DNA from: Echinarachnius parma
Taxonomy: Eukaryota; Echinodermata; Echinoidea; Clypeasteroida; Echinarachniidae
Reading direction: 5' to 3'
Length of the DNA stretch: 64,000 nucleotides
Assembly: GCA_037951105.1 (NCBI GenBank)
Contig: JBAMJV010008318.1
Coordinates: 81,876 to 145,875 of the forward strand
In this document: positions 10,361 to 19,270 of the stretch, in pieces
Layout: every line of letters begins with the position of its first letter
Numbering within the stretch: the stretch's first letter is position 1
The notes under the pieces: generated by a model
What the model saw: the letters and a program-made list of their open reading frames with translations, nothing else
What the model was told of the DNA's origin: nothing
The model's database searches: none
Translations under genes and position numbers: made by a program

Positions 10361-11359
10361 TCAAGTACCGTTTTTTTTCTTCATGTGTGGCACCGATCGT
10401 GCCTGGTGAAATGGCGGCGGTGTGTGATGCGTCTCGCGTGTAGCGTGGGCATTGAGCGCCTGGAAATCGACAGTTCGTCTCGGTGTGCCATTCTTCTTTG
10501 CGCAAACTACCATCCGATGACACCAGGTAACAGGCTCGCCAATGGGGACCGGTTCCAGCACACCCAACTGCATGTCATGATCTAATCCAGCTTTCACAGC
10601 ATCCCGCCAGTGGAGTGGGACAGGTACTGGTGTGTGATGCGCAACTGGATCAGCGTCGGGGTCGACCATTAGTTTCAAGGGAGGGCTGTCCATGAGGGTC
10701 AAGGGTTGGTGTTCACAAGTGTTGAATGTGCTTGATTGGTAGTACTTGAGGAGGTGCTGTTGTAGCTTCAGACGGTTGTCATCAGTGGCAGGAAATGGCA
10801 GCGTTGTCGGAGGCGGTGGGGGCCGTTGACGCCTGGGGCAGTTACAAGTTTCTCCAGGGCCGTCTTGAAGGGCTGCTTGCGTACCCATCTGGTGTGCCGG
10901 CTGGGTGGTACCCAACGTAGGGAAGGTATCAGGAATGATCTCCAGGGCGATGCATGCCTCCTTGCTGAGGAAGAGTCTGTCAGAGCTGTCCGTGACATAG
11001 GTCATTTGCCGAGTTTCAATAACCTGTCCTCGCGCGCCTCTGCCAGAGAAACGGATGATGGCGGCCCCAAGGATCCGGATGCCGCCGTTTGTAGCGGTGT
11101 GCATCCGCATGTCGACCGGTAGGAGATCTGATTGGCGTAAACCAAGGCGGCGGATGACCTTCATACCAGCAAGGCAGCTCTGGCACCTTGTGTCCGCCAT
11201 AGCAGAAACAGAGCAAGACACTGTAGGGGTAGATAGGTTGAAACCGAAGGCATTGTAGTCATCAGGCACGATCCTGACGGTCACGTCAATGAACGGCTGG
11301 GGCGTTGACCGTTTCTTGAGCCACGTATTGGAGAGGTCGTCATACACGTGGTGGTCCAA
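10361..11359 (-). CDS. pol: Retrotransposon pol, protease and reverse transcriptase fingers (first frame)
   Basis: The frame is in -1 relation to gag and opens at about 11,412, overlapping the gag end by roughly 25 bases, the usual gag-pol layout. Near residue 56 the aspartic protease motif reads ADTRC: the Gly that normally follows Asp-Thr is Arg, which is expected to impair the protease. From about residue 255 the fingers of reverse transcriptase begin. The frame ends prematurely after a run of eight A (sense strand, near 10,371-10,378), where the reading register of the family is lost by one base. TTG at 11,359 is not a credible start; synthesis would need frameshifting from gag. Confidence 0.85.
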   Translation of the reverse strand: MDHHVYDDLSNTWLKKRSTPQPFIDVTVRIVPDDYNAFGFNLSTPTVSCSVSAMADTRCQSCLAGMKVIRRLGLRQSDLLPVDMRMHTATNGGIRILGAAIIRFSGRGARGQVIETRQMTYVTDSSDRLFLSKEACIALEIIPDTFPTLGTTQPAHQMGTQAALQDGPGETCNCPRRQRPPPPPTTLPFPATDDNRLKLQQHLLKYYQSSTFNTCEHQPLTLMDSPPLKLMVDPDADPVAHHTPVPVPLHWRDAVKAGLDHDMQLGVLEPVPIGEPVTWCHRMVVCAKKNGTPRRTVDFQALNAHATRETHHTPPPFHQARSVPHMKKKNGT

Positions 11360-11385
11360 GGGGACTGCTGATCCACGATGAGGCC

Positions 11386-12360
11386 TTACTGGAGCGTGGC
11401 AGGAGCAAAGGGCATCAAAGATTCATTAGCACTTGGGGCGCCGGGTGATGAACGTTTAGGTTTGTCCTTACTGCGGCATACGCTCTCCATGTGATTGGGC
11501 CTATCACAATGTGTGCACCTGTGGCCATATGCTGGACATTGAGTTTGACGGACGCGGGCTGGGGCACTCTTCCCATGTCCTCTCCTGCCGCAGTAACCAC
11601 AGGGGTCCTGTTGCTCCTTGATAGTTGTCTGCTTGGCCTTCCTGTAGGTGCTGCTAGCCGCATCCACTGATGAGTGGGAGTCCAGTAGCGAGGAGGCGGA
11701 TCGTTTGCCGGCTTCTTTGGCTTCGACGAACTGGAAGACCTCCTCCAGCATCATGTCCTGATTCTTGTTGCCAAGGAGGTCAAGCTGGATTTCGGGGTCG
11801 CTGATGCCCCGGGTGAGGACGTCCCGCATGATGGCTTCAGTGTAGTTAACGTCGGCGTCACAGCCGGGGCACTTGATGAGGAATTTGCAGATGTCTGCTT
11901 GGCCACGGAGGCGGGCCCCATAACTGCGTACTGTTTCATCTCGGTCCTGGCGCATATTATGAAGCGTGACACGGGCCACCATGGAGTTCTCCTCACGGAC
12001 TGCCAGGGTCTTGATGGCTGCCAGAACATCGTCCACGGGTTTGCCGGTCAGACTCCCACCAGCTGACCATGTGAGGTCTCTACGTAGGGGTTTGTCGCAA
12101 CATTCGAGCAGCTGGATAACTTTGTCCTTGCCGGTGACCTTTGTGGCTGCAACATAATCAGTCCATCGAGACACGAAGTATGCCCATTCTTCACTTGAGC
12201 CAGCCGCAGCAACTGTAGGGCGTTTAACCTGCTCCACCTTGGCGGTAGGTCCAGCAGTGTGGAAAGCGCTGTGGGCAGTGATTAAGGCAGCTACAATGGC
12301 AGTCTCAAGATTCGGGGTAGTGTAGTCACACCCAGGGATGGGGCAGGCGACGGCAGGCAT
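11386..12360 (-). CDS. gag: Retrotransposon Gag polyprotein, intact
   Basis: This 324-residue protein begins with ATG only 21 bases after the 5' LTR. Its first 30 residues contain CPIPGC followed by two spaced histidines, which could be a C2H2-like finger. The middle is helical, with the charged character of a gypsy capsid. Around residues 250-295 lies a nucleocapsid region: a first knuckle CGYC-GRRGH without the expected final Cys, a CPAYGHRC segment, and a canonical C-x2-C-x4-H-x4-C knuckle (CTHCDRPNHMESVC). Gag packages element RNA into particles in the cytoplasm. The frame is undamaged, unlike pol, so the product could in principle still be made. Confidence 0.9.
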   Translation of the reverse strand: MPAVACPIPGCDYTTPNLETAIVAALITAHSAFHTAGPTAKVEQVKRPTVAAAGSSEEWAYFVSRWTDYVAATKVTGKDKVIQLLECCDKPLRRDLTWSAGGSLTGKPVDDVLAAIKTLAVREENSMVARVTLHNMRQDRDETVRSYGARLRGQADICKFLIKCPGCDADVNYTEAIMRDVLTRGISDPEIQLDLLGNKNQDMMLEEVFQFVEAKEAGKRSASSLLDSHSSVDAASSTYRKAKQTTIKEQQDPCGYCGRRGHGKSAPARVRQTQCPAYGHRCTHCDRPNHMESVCRSKDKPKRSSPGAPSANESLMPFAPATLQ

Positions 12361-12371
12361 GGCTGATAGTC

Positions 12372-12381
12372 ACCGTGATCA
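12372..12381 (-). promoter_or_regulatory. Putative primer-binding site, complementary to the element's own LTR
   Basis: In the sense strand TGATCACGGT follows the 5' LTR without a gap, where the primer-binding site belongs. It does not start with TGG as tRNA-primed sites do. Its exact reverse complement ACCGTGATCA lies inside the LTR (12,430-12,439). That matches the arrangement in Tf1/sushi elements, where the 5' end of the transcript primes its own reverse transcription. Confidence 0.6.
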
Positions 12382-12503
12382 TAAATAAGATCTGACTATT
12401 TGTGTCGGTCGATCAGTAGACTTCAACAATGATCACGGTCTATAAGCAAATAAGATAAAGAAAGATACCCTTAATTAACATCAGAATATAACATAATCCT
12501 CTA
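12382..12503 (-). repeat. 5' LTR of the retrotransposon
   Basis: Identical to the 3' LTR. An AT-rich segment precedes ACCGTGATCA, which under the self-priming reading would be the start of R. That leaves about 58 bases from the transcript start to the LTR end. Confidence 0.95.
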
Positions 12504-12690
12504 CTTATCACTTTTTTTCTCACTTGTTTATTTCTGACATAAACCTACTTTCATTCCACCAACAGATAGGATATTTTGGCAGTGTGATGCACGTTATTTT
12601 TGACAAAAGGGAGTGAAAAATATACACTGCTCGGGTAATTATGCCCATGATACCCACCCCTGCAAGTCAAGGGGCTTACTGCGTGCATGA

Positions 12691-12748
12691 TACCCCAAAA
12701 TACCCCAAAATACCCCAAAATACCCCAAAATACCCCTAAATACCCAAA
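12691..12748. repeat. Short TACCCCAAAA tandem array
   Basis: About five units, the last ones slightly altered. On the - strand this is a run of GGGG blocks spaced by TATTTT, i.e. four or more G4 tracts. Confidence 0.9.
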
Positions 12749-12957
12749 AGAGCCTCCAAAATCAGTTTTAAAAAACCCTTGTAAAGTTGCATTTAGTGTT
12801 CAATTTAATAATACAGTTTTAGTGCTCTTTTTCCTACCTGATGAATTTTAAAATGGCACCGGAAACCAGAAATTATTTCTTTTCCCTGATCAAAGAATGC
12901 CACAACTTGGCTTTGAGCCATTTGTAATATCAAGTGGTTTATAACGTTGATAGATTT

Positions 12958-13004
12958 GCTTGTTCTATGAACACTTATAAATTATAAGTGTTCATAGAAC
13001 AAGC
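12958..13004. repeat. Perfect inverted repeat, 23-bp arms
   Basis: GCTTGTTCTATGAACACTTA... is followed after one base by its exact complement ending in GAACAAGC. It could form a hairpin or cruciform; no surrounding TIR element boundary was found. Confidence 0.9.
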
Positions 13005-13444
13005 ATTCTACCAACCAACGTTCAGATTTCTCTTTTGAAGGATAGCAATGCTTCCAAGATGTTTAGAAAAGGAGCATTAAGAATATACAGCTCTCATATT
13101 ATTTTTGATATCTTAACCACACATCTTGTGCCATTTCTGTCAATGATGTTTTCCATCTTATCGATTTTTCATTCTCGTTTAATTATATCAAGTCGGCCAT
13201 TGTTGGTTCGATTTTATGCTGTTTGTTGATTTTCATCATCAAAATGCCAAATTTGCACTACATGTATAATCTATATCCATAAAAAAAAAATAAAGAAGTG
13301 CACTACTGTACCACTGGAGTATCTGCATCATATAAAATTCATCTGTTCAAACTATAGAAATCTGTCAGATTACAATATTGGCTAGAGATAGCCATAACAC
13401 ATGATACTATTTTTATATTAAATATTCACACTTTTATTTTGTAG

Positions 13445-13518
13445 AAATTACTCGGACTCTCATTGGAGGGAACTCACAAGCAGCAGAAGATATAGTGAAC
13501 CACGACTCAATAAAAAAG
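13445..13518 (+). CDS. Likely 5' leader exon of the METTL2-like gene
   Basis: A 74-base segment lies between a good acceptor (TTTTATTTTGTAG) and a donor (AAG/GTTAGT). When joined to the exon at 14,917 it keeps an open frame through AATAAAAAAG into the methyltransferase ATG, so it may be 5' UTR or an N-terminal extension of about 27 residues rich in Ser and Arg. A second frame is open too, so coding status is uncertain. No homologous N-terminal extension is known to me for METTL2. Confidence 0.4.
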
Positions 13519-13866
13519 GTTAGTATTCTTACAGGACCAGATTTTAAGAAAAAATTCACTATTGATCAAAAAAACAAATATCTACCTCCAAGATTTCGTT
13601 AGGTTTGTCATCTTTGGCCTGAGCTTTGTTAGCATTGTGACCAGACTTGACCTTTCTTACAGTAGGCCTACTTAGGGAAATATTTGTACTATGATCATAA
13701 TTTTAAAATCTTCCTGCATTAAGACAGTGATACAGTTACAGTCTTACAGATGATAATAACAATAATAATAATAATAATAATGTATATATATAGCATTATT
13801 GAGTGCACTGTTTCCACCTGCCTGTTTACAGTTTGATGCTCAATATAATTTAATGGTTACTACTTT
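13519..13866. other. First intron, left part
   Basis: No feature beyond an AATAATAAT microsatellite near 13,750-13,780. Confidence 0.5.
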
Positions 13867-14635
13867 TTATGCCTCCGCCAACGAAGTGGCCGGAGGCATT
13901 ATGTTTTCGGGTTATCCGTTCGTCCGTCCGTCCGTCCGTACGTACGTACGTCCTGTTTTCGTTCTCACGATATCTCAAGAACCGGTTGACGGATCAATTT
14001 CAAACTTGGTATGAGTGTACATATTGGGGTGACAATGATCTGATTAGATTTTAGGGGTCATGAGTTCAACGGTCAAGGTCACAGGACTCAATATATATGC
14101 AAAAATGCTTTGTTCTCGCGATATCTCATGAACCGGTTGACGGATCACGTTCAAACTTGGTGTGAGTGTACATATTGGGGTGGCAATGATCTGATTAGTT
14201 TTGGGGGAACATGAGGTCAAAGGTCAAGGTCACATGACTCAATATACATGCCAAAATGGCTTGTCATGGCAACATTTCAAGAACTGAATGTCAGATTTCA
14301 ATCAAACTTGGTACCTGAATGTATCATAAAGAGTCAACGTAGCCATAAAAGTTGGGGTCATGAGGTTGAGGTCAAGGTCACAGGACTCATTATACTGCAA
14401 AAAACCTTGTAATGGCAAAATCTCAAGAACTAAATGTTAGATTTCAATCAAACTTGGTACCTGAATGTAGCCATCAAAGCTTGGGGTCATATGGTCAAGG
14501 GCACAGGATTCAAAATATATATGAAAAATATATTTTTAAAATAATTCAGTGCACGTTAATTTGGGCTTGATATTAAAATCGTGTGATAGCGGAGGAATAA
14601 TTTTCGACTGCGCGCAGTCGAAGATCCATCTAGTT
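13867..14635 (+). mobile_element. Family E repeat (CCTCCGCCAACGAAGTGG), copy 1
   Basis: It begins ATGCCTCCGCCAACGAAG, followed by a CCGTCCGT run, and contains repeated modules of about 120-150 bases (GATATCTCAAGAACCGG, AAGGTCACAGGACTC). It ends with GCGGAGG and a hairpin TTTTCGACTGCGCGCAGTCG before CTAGTTT. An inverted copy is at 46,862-47,667. No coding capacity; transposon class unknown to me. Confidence 0.8.
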
Positions 14636-14916
14636 TTTCTTTGTACATGTAACTGCATCAAATAAAAGTCATGTTTAACCCCAATATTGTCTATGAAACA
14701 TTTCTAGGGTAAATAATGTATGTTTTTGCATTTCCCCTTGTTACTAAATATAAATACTTTTGTTCAAGGTGATGATCTATTCATTCAGAACAAAAGAACT
14801 TTCTGCAGATCTACGCCAATCATATTCAGTTGTGATTTTTGTATCACCCGATACTGATAGTAGGATGTATTGTTTGTTTATTTATTTAAATCTGTTCTAA
14901 AAATCTGCTTCCACAG

Positions 14917-15052
14917 GAAAGAAAATGGCTGCTGTGGAGGAGAAGCCAGAGTCTGCAGGCACCTCAAGTTCAGACAGCGATGTGGCTCGTCGGCCTCAGT
15001 TTGGGAACCGCTTCTTGGAAAACCCAGAAAACGTCTTCCAGCACAACGCTTG
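14917..15052 (+). CDS. METTL2: METTL2-type tRNA methyltransferase, first coding exon
   Basis: The acceptor CTTCCACAG precedes GAAAGAAA and the ATG at 14,925. It encodes MAAVEEKPESAG, a Ser/Asp stretch, then RPQFGNRFL and NVFQHNAW, which is the conserved start of animal METTL2/METTL8 proteins. The donor splits the Trp codon (TG/GTAAGA). The ATG is chosen because it opens the conserved frame and begins with MAA; a leader exon upstream could extend it. Together with the exons at 17,638 and 19,271 the protein is about 423 residues. Confidence 0.9.
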
Positions 15053-15440
15053 GTAAGAATGAACTCTTTCTCATGACGAGAGCAAGGCTTATTTGGAATA
15101 ATATTGCTGCACTGTTTGGCCACAGAAATCTAGTGGACATCTTTCGAAAATGTTTAGAATTACCCAGAATCAGTTCATTGCCCTTAGATGTACTGGTGTG
15201 AATCTAAATCAAGTATAAATGTTGATTTGTTGTACATTGAACAGACCTTGAAGGCCACACCTCACCATCTTCATCGTGAGAGTAGACAGTTTAGCGTGGC
15301 AGGATTTAGAGGGCCCTTTTGATCCCGTTTTAAAAACCCAAATTTGATAGCTGTTTCTTGTGGTCGATTTAGGCAAGAAAAATCAAAGCTTCTTAAATGT
15401 TAGTGGCCCAAAACTTGAATCTGGTGGCCCTAGACATTAA

Positions 15441-15862
15441 AAGGGTACCACCACCCAAAAATAATAATCTTACAAATGAAAGGTAACATCTTTAGTAGTC
15501 CATTCCATCAACAAGTTCACAAAAATATGTTTCCAGAAAGAAAAAAATATATGATTGGAAAACACATCACCATTCTAAAGCATGCGTTCATGGGTGTGCA
15601 TGTACGAAGACTAATTTGTCTAGAGCGAACGAATCGTCCGGGATTCTTTTGTCTCCAAACGTACGCGTGAATAGCATTGGCGCACTCGCAAATGTTTGGC
15701 CCATACGGAACCAGGAAATAATACTGGTTCCGTACGTAGTAGTAATTAATTGCTTTGGTTATGAATTACACAACCCTTTGCAAAATGTTGGGTATCTATT
15801 TGATATCACAAAACGGTAACAAAACATATAATTATGTGGTGTTCTTTGCCTGGTGGTCCCCT
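15441..15862 (+). mobile_element. Family D TTAA-flanked TIR element, copy 1
   Basis: Ends are TTAA-AAGGGTACCACC and GGTGGTCCCC-TTTAA. A closely similar copy in the same orientation lies at 44,040-44,457. The TTAA flanks and lack of coding frames point to a piggyBac-type MITE. Confidence 0.8.
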
Positions 15863-15911
15863 TTAAACAGGATTCTTATATGGATGCCCATTCAGGCAAC
15901 CAAAATGATCC

Positions 15912-16965
15912 ATGGGGGGTGTTTCACAAAGATCCTAAGTTGAACTTAAAGGAGGGGGGTAATCCCGGCTTTGATTCAGGTTTATAGCTTTAAATATGTG
16001 CCTTTATTGATATACCACACTCTTTTTTTCAAAGAAATCCTTAAGTTGGGAAAAAAAGGTAAATTTCATGCAACTTTTTTGCTTTATTACGCATCGGCGT
16101 TCCATGCTCCTAAAAAAAGTCATTTATAGCAGAGAGTGAATGTGCGCACGTGTCACCCGATTCATGACATCACATGCAGACCGCAACGCACAGGAATGTG
16201 CATTGTTTACAGGCAGAGCCTATGACTTGCTTGTAAAACAAACTCGTTTTTGCTTGTAAATTGAGGTTTTACTGAAAATGCTTAAGAATCGCTAAGAAAT
16301 GAATTGTAGCAGGATGCAGCTACACATCTGAGTGTATATCGTCCATGATATAAACCTGAACAAATGTTTGCAAATATTGAAACAAATGGAAATAATATCT
16401 CTGTGTCAACGTGAGTATTGCACTCAGCATGTACGTCTATGACCGAGCTAAACTGCGATTGCCTGCAGGTGACGTCACAAAGATGACGTCATTTTTTGTT
16501 CGCCCGGGACTCAGTTTTTTTACGGGGGTTCCGAAAGTGAATTTACAAGTTGATTTTTTTATTTTACCGGGTTTTCCCATGAGGAAAATATGTTTGTATT
16601 AGTAATCTTCATGAAAATCTACCTTAGATACAGTAAAACCCAATTTTGAGGCAGTTTTCTTGTCACCATACCTTTAACTCTAAGTTGGACTTAAACATTA
16701 TGGAAAGCCATTTGTAGCCTTGGAATAAAATATATTCAAAATAAAAAAATGCAAGTATTTTAGACTTTTCATAAATGTTGCACCGAGAACACGAAATCTC
16801 CTTGAGTAATCGTGGTAATAGAAAATAATAATGATTTGAATCAACATTTTATGCCTCTATAAAGAACTTTTGAAACAATTTTGTAAAGATAATGATGGCT
16901 TTCCATACTTTTTAAGTCCAACTTAGAGTTAAGTTCTACTTAGGATCTTTGTGAAACACCCCCCT
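15912..16965. mobile_element. Family B TIR element interrupted by about 730 bp
   Basis: The left end GGGGGGTGTTTCACAAAGAT (15,914) and about 30 bases run to about 15,945. The element resumes at about 16,676 with CTCTAAGTTGGACTTAAAC and ends GATCTTTGTGAAACACCCC at 16,963. The inserted DNA between is of unknown type. Confidence 0.7.
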
Positions 16966-17079
16966 GGTGAGTTATTGTGCCATGGACAAAGTCTATGGCA
17001 CTGATGGTAATCCAGCCACTTCTTGATTGACTCTATACTGGACTGATGAAGATGTCCCACTGATGATGATAGTTTCAAC

Positions 17080-17589
17080 TAGTGCTGGTCAAATCGAATA
17101 TTTTGAAAAACGGATATGAGTCGTGTAAAAACGGTCGGATATCGAATATATCCGAAATATAAATACAATGTAATAAATTATTTTTTTTATCCGATTTTTA
17201 TTTATTTATTTTTTAAAATCCGATATCCGTCCGTGATTTCAATTAGAATCGGCAGGACAGTGCGATGTTAGTGTACAAACTGCTGTCAAAATGAAAGACT
17301 TCGATATCTCATCATAGATTCTTCTAAATTTGGCTCTCACTATATATACCACTTGTATATTAATCATCTTAACATGGGTTTATTATTTGTTTTGTTTAGT
17401 TGTAATTTATGTAAAATACCTTAACTTAACTTTAGCAATAGATAAGCAGGGTTCAATGTGCCATTTTCTGATGGAATCTATCGAACGGGGATTACAAAAT
17501 GTAACGAATACCCGTATCCAAAAATTTGTATTCGGTATCCGACCTTCACGGTCGGATATCGGATGGATATGCGTTTGGACTCAGCCCTA
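17080..17589. mobile_element. hAT-like non-autonomous element
   Basis: Ends TAGTGCTGGTC and (complement of the right end) TAGGGCTGAGTCC are inverted repeats of hAT type. The flanks GTTTCAAC (17,072-17,079) and ATTTCAAC (17,590-17,597) are an 8-bp duplication with one mismatch, the size hAT transposases make. The interior has self-complementary ATATCCG motifs and no transposase. Confidence 0.7.
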
Positions 17590-17637
17590 ATTTCAACCTT
17601 GCAATTTCCTTTTTTGATAATGTTCTCCTCCCTCTAG

Positions 17638-17729
17638 GGACAATGTGACTTGGGACCCTGTCCAGCTGGAGGCTGCCAAGAAGAAAGTGGAAGACAACTC
17701 TGCTGATATGGTCTGTCTAGATAAGCAAG
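17638..17729 (+). CDS. METTL2: METTL2-type tRNA methyltransferase, second coding exon
   Basis: The exon follows CCTCTAG, completes the Trp codon and encodes about 30 residues, NVTWDPVQLEAAKKKVEDNS followed by ADMVCLDKQ. This matches the METTL2 segment DNV-W...A...KV-NS that follows NAW. The donor is CAAG/GTAAGC. Residues AKKKVEDNS correspond to the N-terminal extension that METTL2/METTL8/METTL6-type enzymes use with tRNA. Confidence 0.9.
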
Positions 17730-17764
17730 GTAAGCTGCCCACCCATTCATCCTTTACAGGGAGA

Positions 17765-18955
17765 TCTAGTAACATTGTCTAAATCCTCAAAACTTACTTG
17801 GAACTCTAGCGATTCTCATACACATGTACCTCATTACCCACGCCGATGAAATCGGCAGGGGGTTATGTAAAGGGTTCCGTATGTTTGTTTGTTTGTCTGT
17901 TTTTTTTTTTTTTTTTTTTTTTGTTTGTTTGTGTACAAGATAACTAGAGAACGGGTGAACGGATTTGCACCAAATTTTCAGGGAATGTTTGGATAGTGAC
18001 ATGGAAGAATCGATTAGATTTTGGTGATGATTGGTTGACCCCTGCAAATTCTGTGGAACCTTGAAGTTTGAGTATGTATTTAATGCACGTGTGTGCCTAA
18101 ATAATATCTGCACGTTATAGGCGCGGTACGGTAACCTCGCTGAATCCAATCGAGCATGGTTTAGTCCAGGTGTGCATCGCGATCGCGCGCACGGTACCAT
18201 ATGTTATGGTACGGTACTTTCGATTCCGGGTTAATTAATACGGAACGGAATTGAATTGCAACACGCTGATCTGAACTTTGAAGCGCCAAGAAATTGGTAA
18301 GTTTCCGAAAAATACATTTATTTATTTAATAATTATTATTGACCCGACACTAATGTGAAGATGAACAGATGTTCATTTTTACATATTGAATACATCTAGA
18401 CTGGTTAGAATCAGGAAAATAGGGGAAAATGGATTGATTATACAAAAGTAAAACAGTGTGCAGTCTCATTGTCAATAATTTTGTACACTGCCTCGCCATG
18501 GGGCTGCCGCGCCGCAAGCAAGCGGCCTACACCCTGGCCTAGGCATTTTCACCAAATAATGCCTAAAACGCGCTGGTTAGCCTGCGGTAAGCAAAACAGG
18601 GTTGAGGCCGACGAAGGGGTAGAACAGGGCTAATGGGAGGCGTGGGTATGCTGACTTTGTCGGCCTTCTAGTTGTATTTGTATTACCAATATAAGCATGG
18701 AACAGCTTTGAATTCTCTTTCGCTATAAAGATATGTATGATTGAAGTGTTCAGATTTATATAATTATCTAGTGAATAATGATAACTTTACAAAGTCAGTG
18801 CAATGGGTTAGGGAATATCACTTTGGAAAAAAAAAATTGGAATAAATTGGAATGTTCACACATAACTCAGTGGACATATCACATCACAGAAATACACATT
18901 TGATCAACCCATTGGCCATTTTTTGCACATGTCAGCAAAGTTACAAAATCCAATT
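17765..18955. mobile_element. Family A TIR element split by an inserted element
   Basis: The left part (17,765-17,835, GATCTAGTAACATTGTC) and right part (18,652-18,955, ending TTGCACATGTCAGCAAAGTT) match family A copies at 32.1, 37.4, 53.9 and 63.4 kb. Between them is a unit with ends ACCCACGCC and GGCGTGGGT (about 17,836-18,650) that carries a poly-T/TTTG tract near 17,885-17,930. Confidence 0.65.
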
Positions 18956-19270
18956 TCATAATTCAACGCTTATAATATGCCTTTTCCAGATAACACAGTC
19001 CAAATATTTTGCGGTAAAGTCTAAAATGGTTTAACCTGCTGGAGATAATTTGATTTTTGGTAAAATACACATCTTTTTATGGTTGCAAAAATAAGAAAAG
19101 GTATAAAAGGATGATGCAAAATTGTGTGTGTCATTGAAAGAAAATGAATGAGAAATAATAATGTACCATTGATTTGTCCTTTTTCAAATTCCTATAATAA
19201 AATTCAGATTGTTTTTTTAAAAGATGTCTCATCTTTAACTTGCCTAATTTCCACATTCTCAAATATATAG
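18956..19270 (+). other. End of METTL2 second intron
   Basis: No feature beyond the acceptor. The intron ends AAATATATAG, a rather weak pyrimidine tract. Confidence 0.5.

Larger units (their letters stand above)
7181..12503 (-). mobile_element. Complete Ty3/gypsy LTR retrotransposon, identical LTRs, pol disrupted
   Basis: Two 122-bp direct repeats (7,181-7,302 and 12,382-12,503) that I read as identical flank gag and pol on the - strand, and the whole is bounded by the 5-bp duplication CTTAT (7,176-7,180 and 12,504-12,508). Order from the 5' LTR is gag, protease, reverse transcriptase, RNase H, integrase, the Ty3/gypsy order. The Gag zinc-knuckle arrangement resembles Mag/K02A2.6-like elements of invertebrates (from memory, not a search). 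No envelope-type frame and no chromodomain was seen. Pol has two frameshifts and a stop, so this copy should not be autonomous. LTR identity implies a recent insertion. Confidence 0.95.
12504..13444. other. Non-coding stretch upstream of METTL2-like gene
   Basis: No gene recognised. It contains a short array of TACCCCAAAA units (12,691-12,748) and a perfect 23-bp-arm palindrome at 12,958-13,004. The METTL2-like promoter should be near the right end, but no core element could be assigned. Confidence 0.45.
15053..17637 (+). other. METTL2 intron, filled with TIR elements
   Basis: No exon seen. It contains a family D element (15,441-15,862), a family B element split by other DNA (15,912-16,965) and a hAT-like element (17,080-17,589), so well over half of the intron is identifiable transposon DNA. 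Confidence 0.7.

Noticed and set aside
11386..11412. Canonical -1 slippery heptamer at the gag-pol overlap
   Set aside because: The overlap was read in register; CCCTTTG is present but not in the X-XXY-YYZ register of gag, so no specific slip site is claimed.
12691..12748. Telomere-like repeat
   Set aside because: TACCCCAAAA resembles ciliate telomeric CCCCAAAA but is a 10-mer, has only five units and is internal in animal DNA; animal telomeres are TTAGGG-type.
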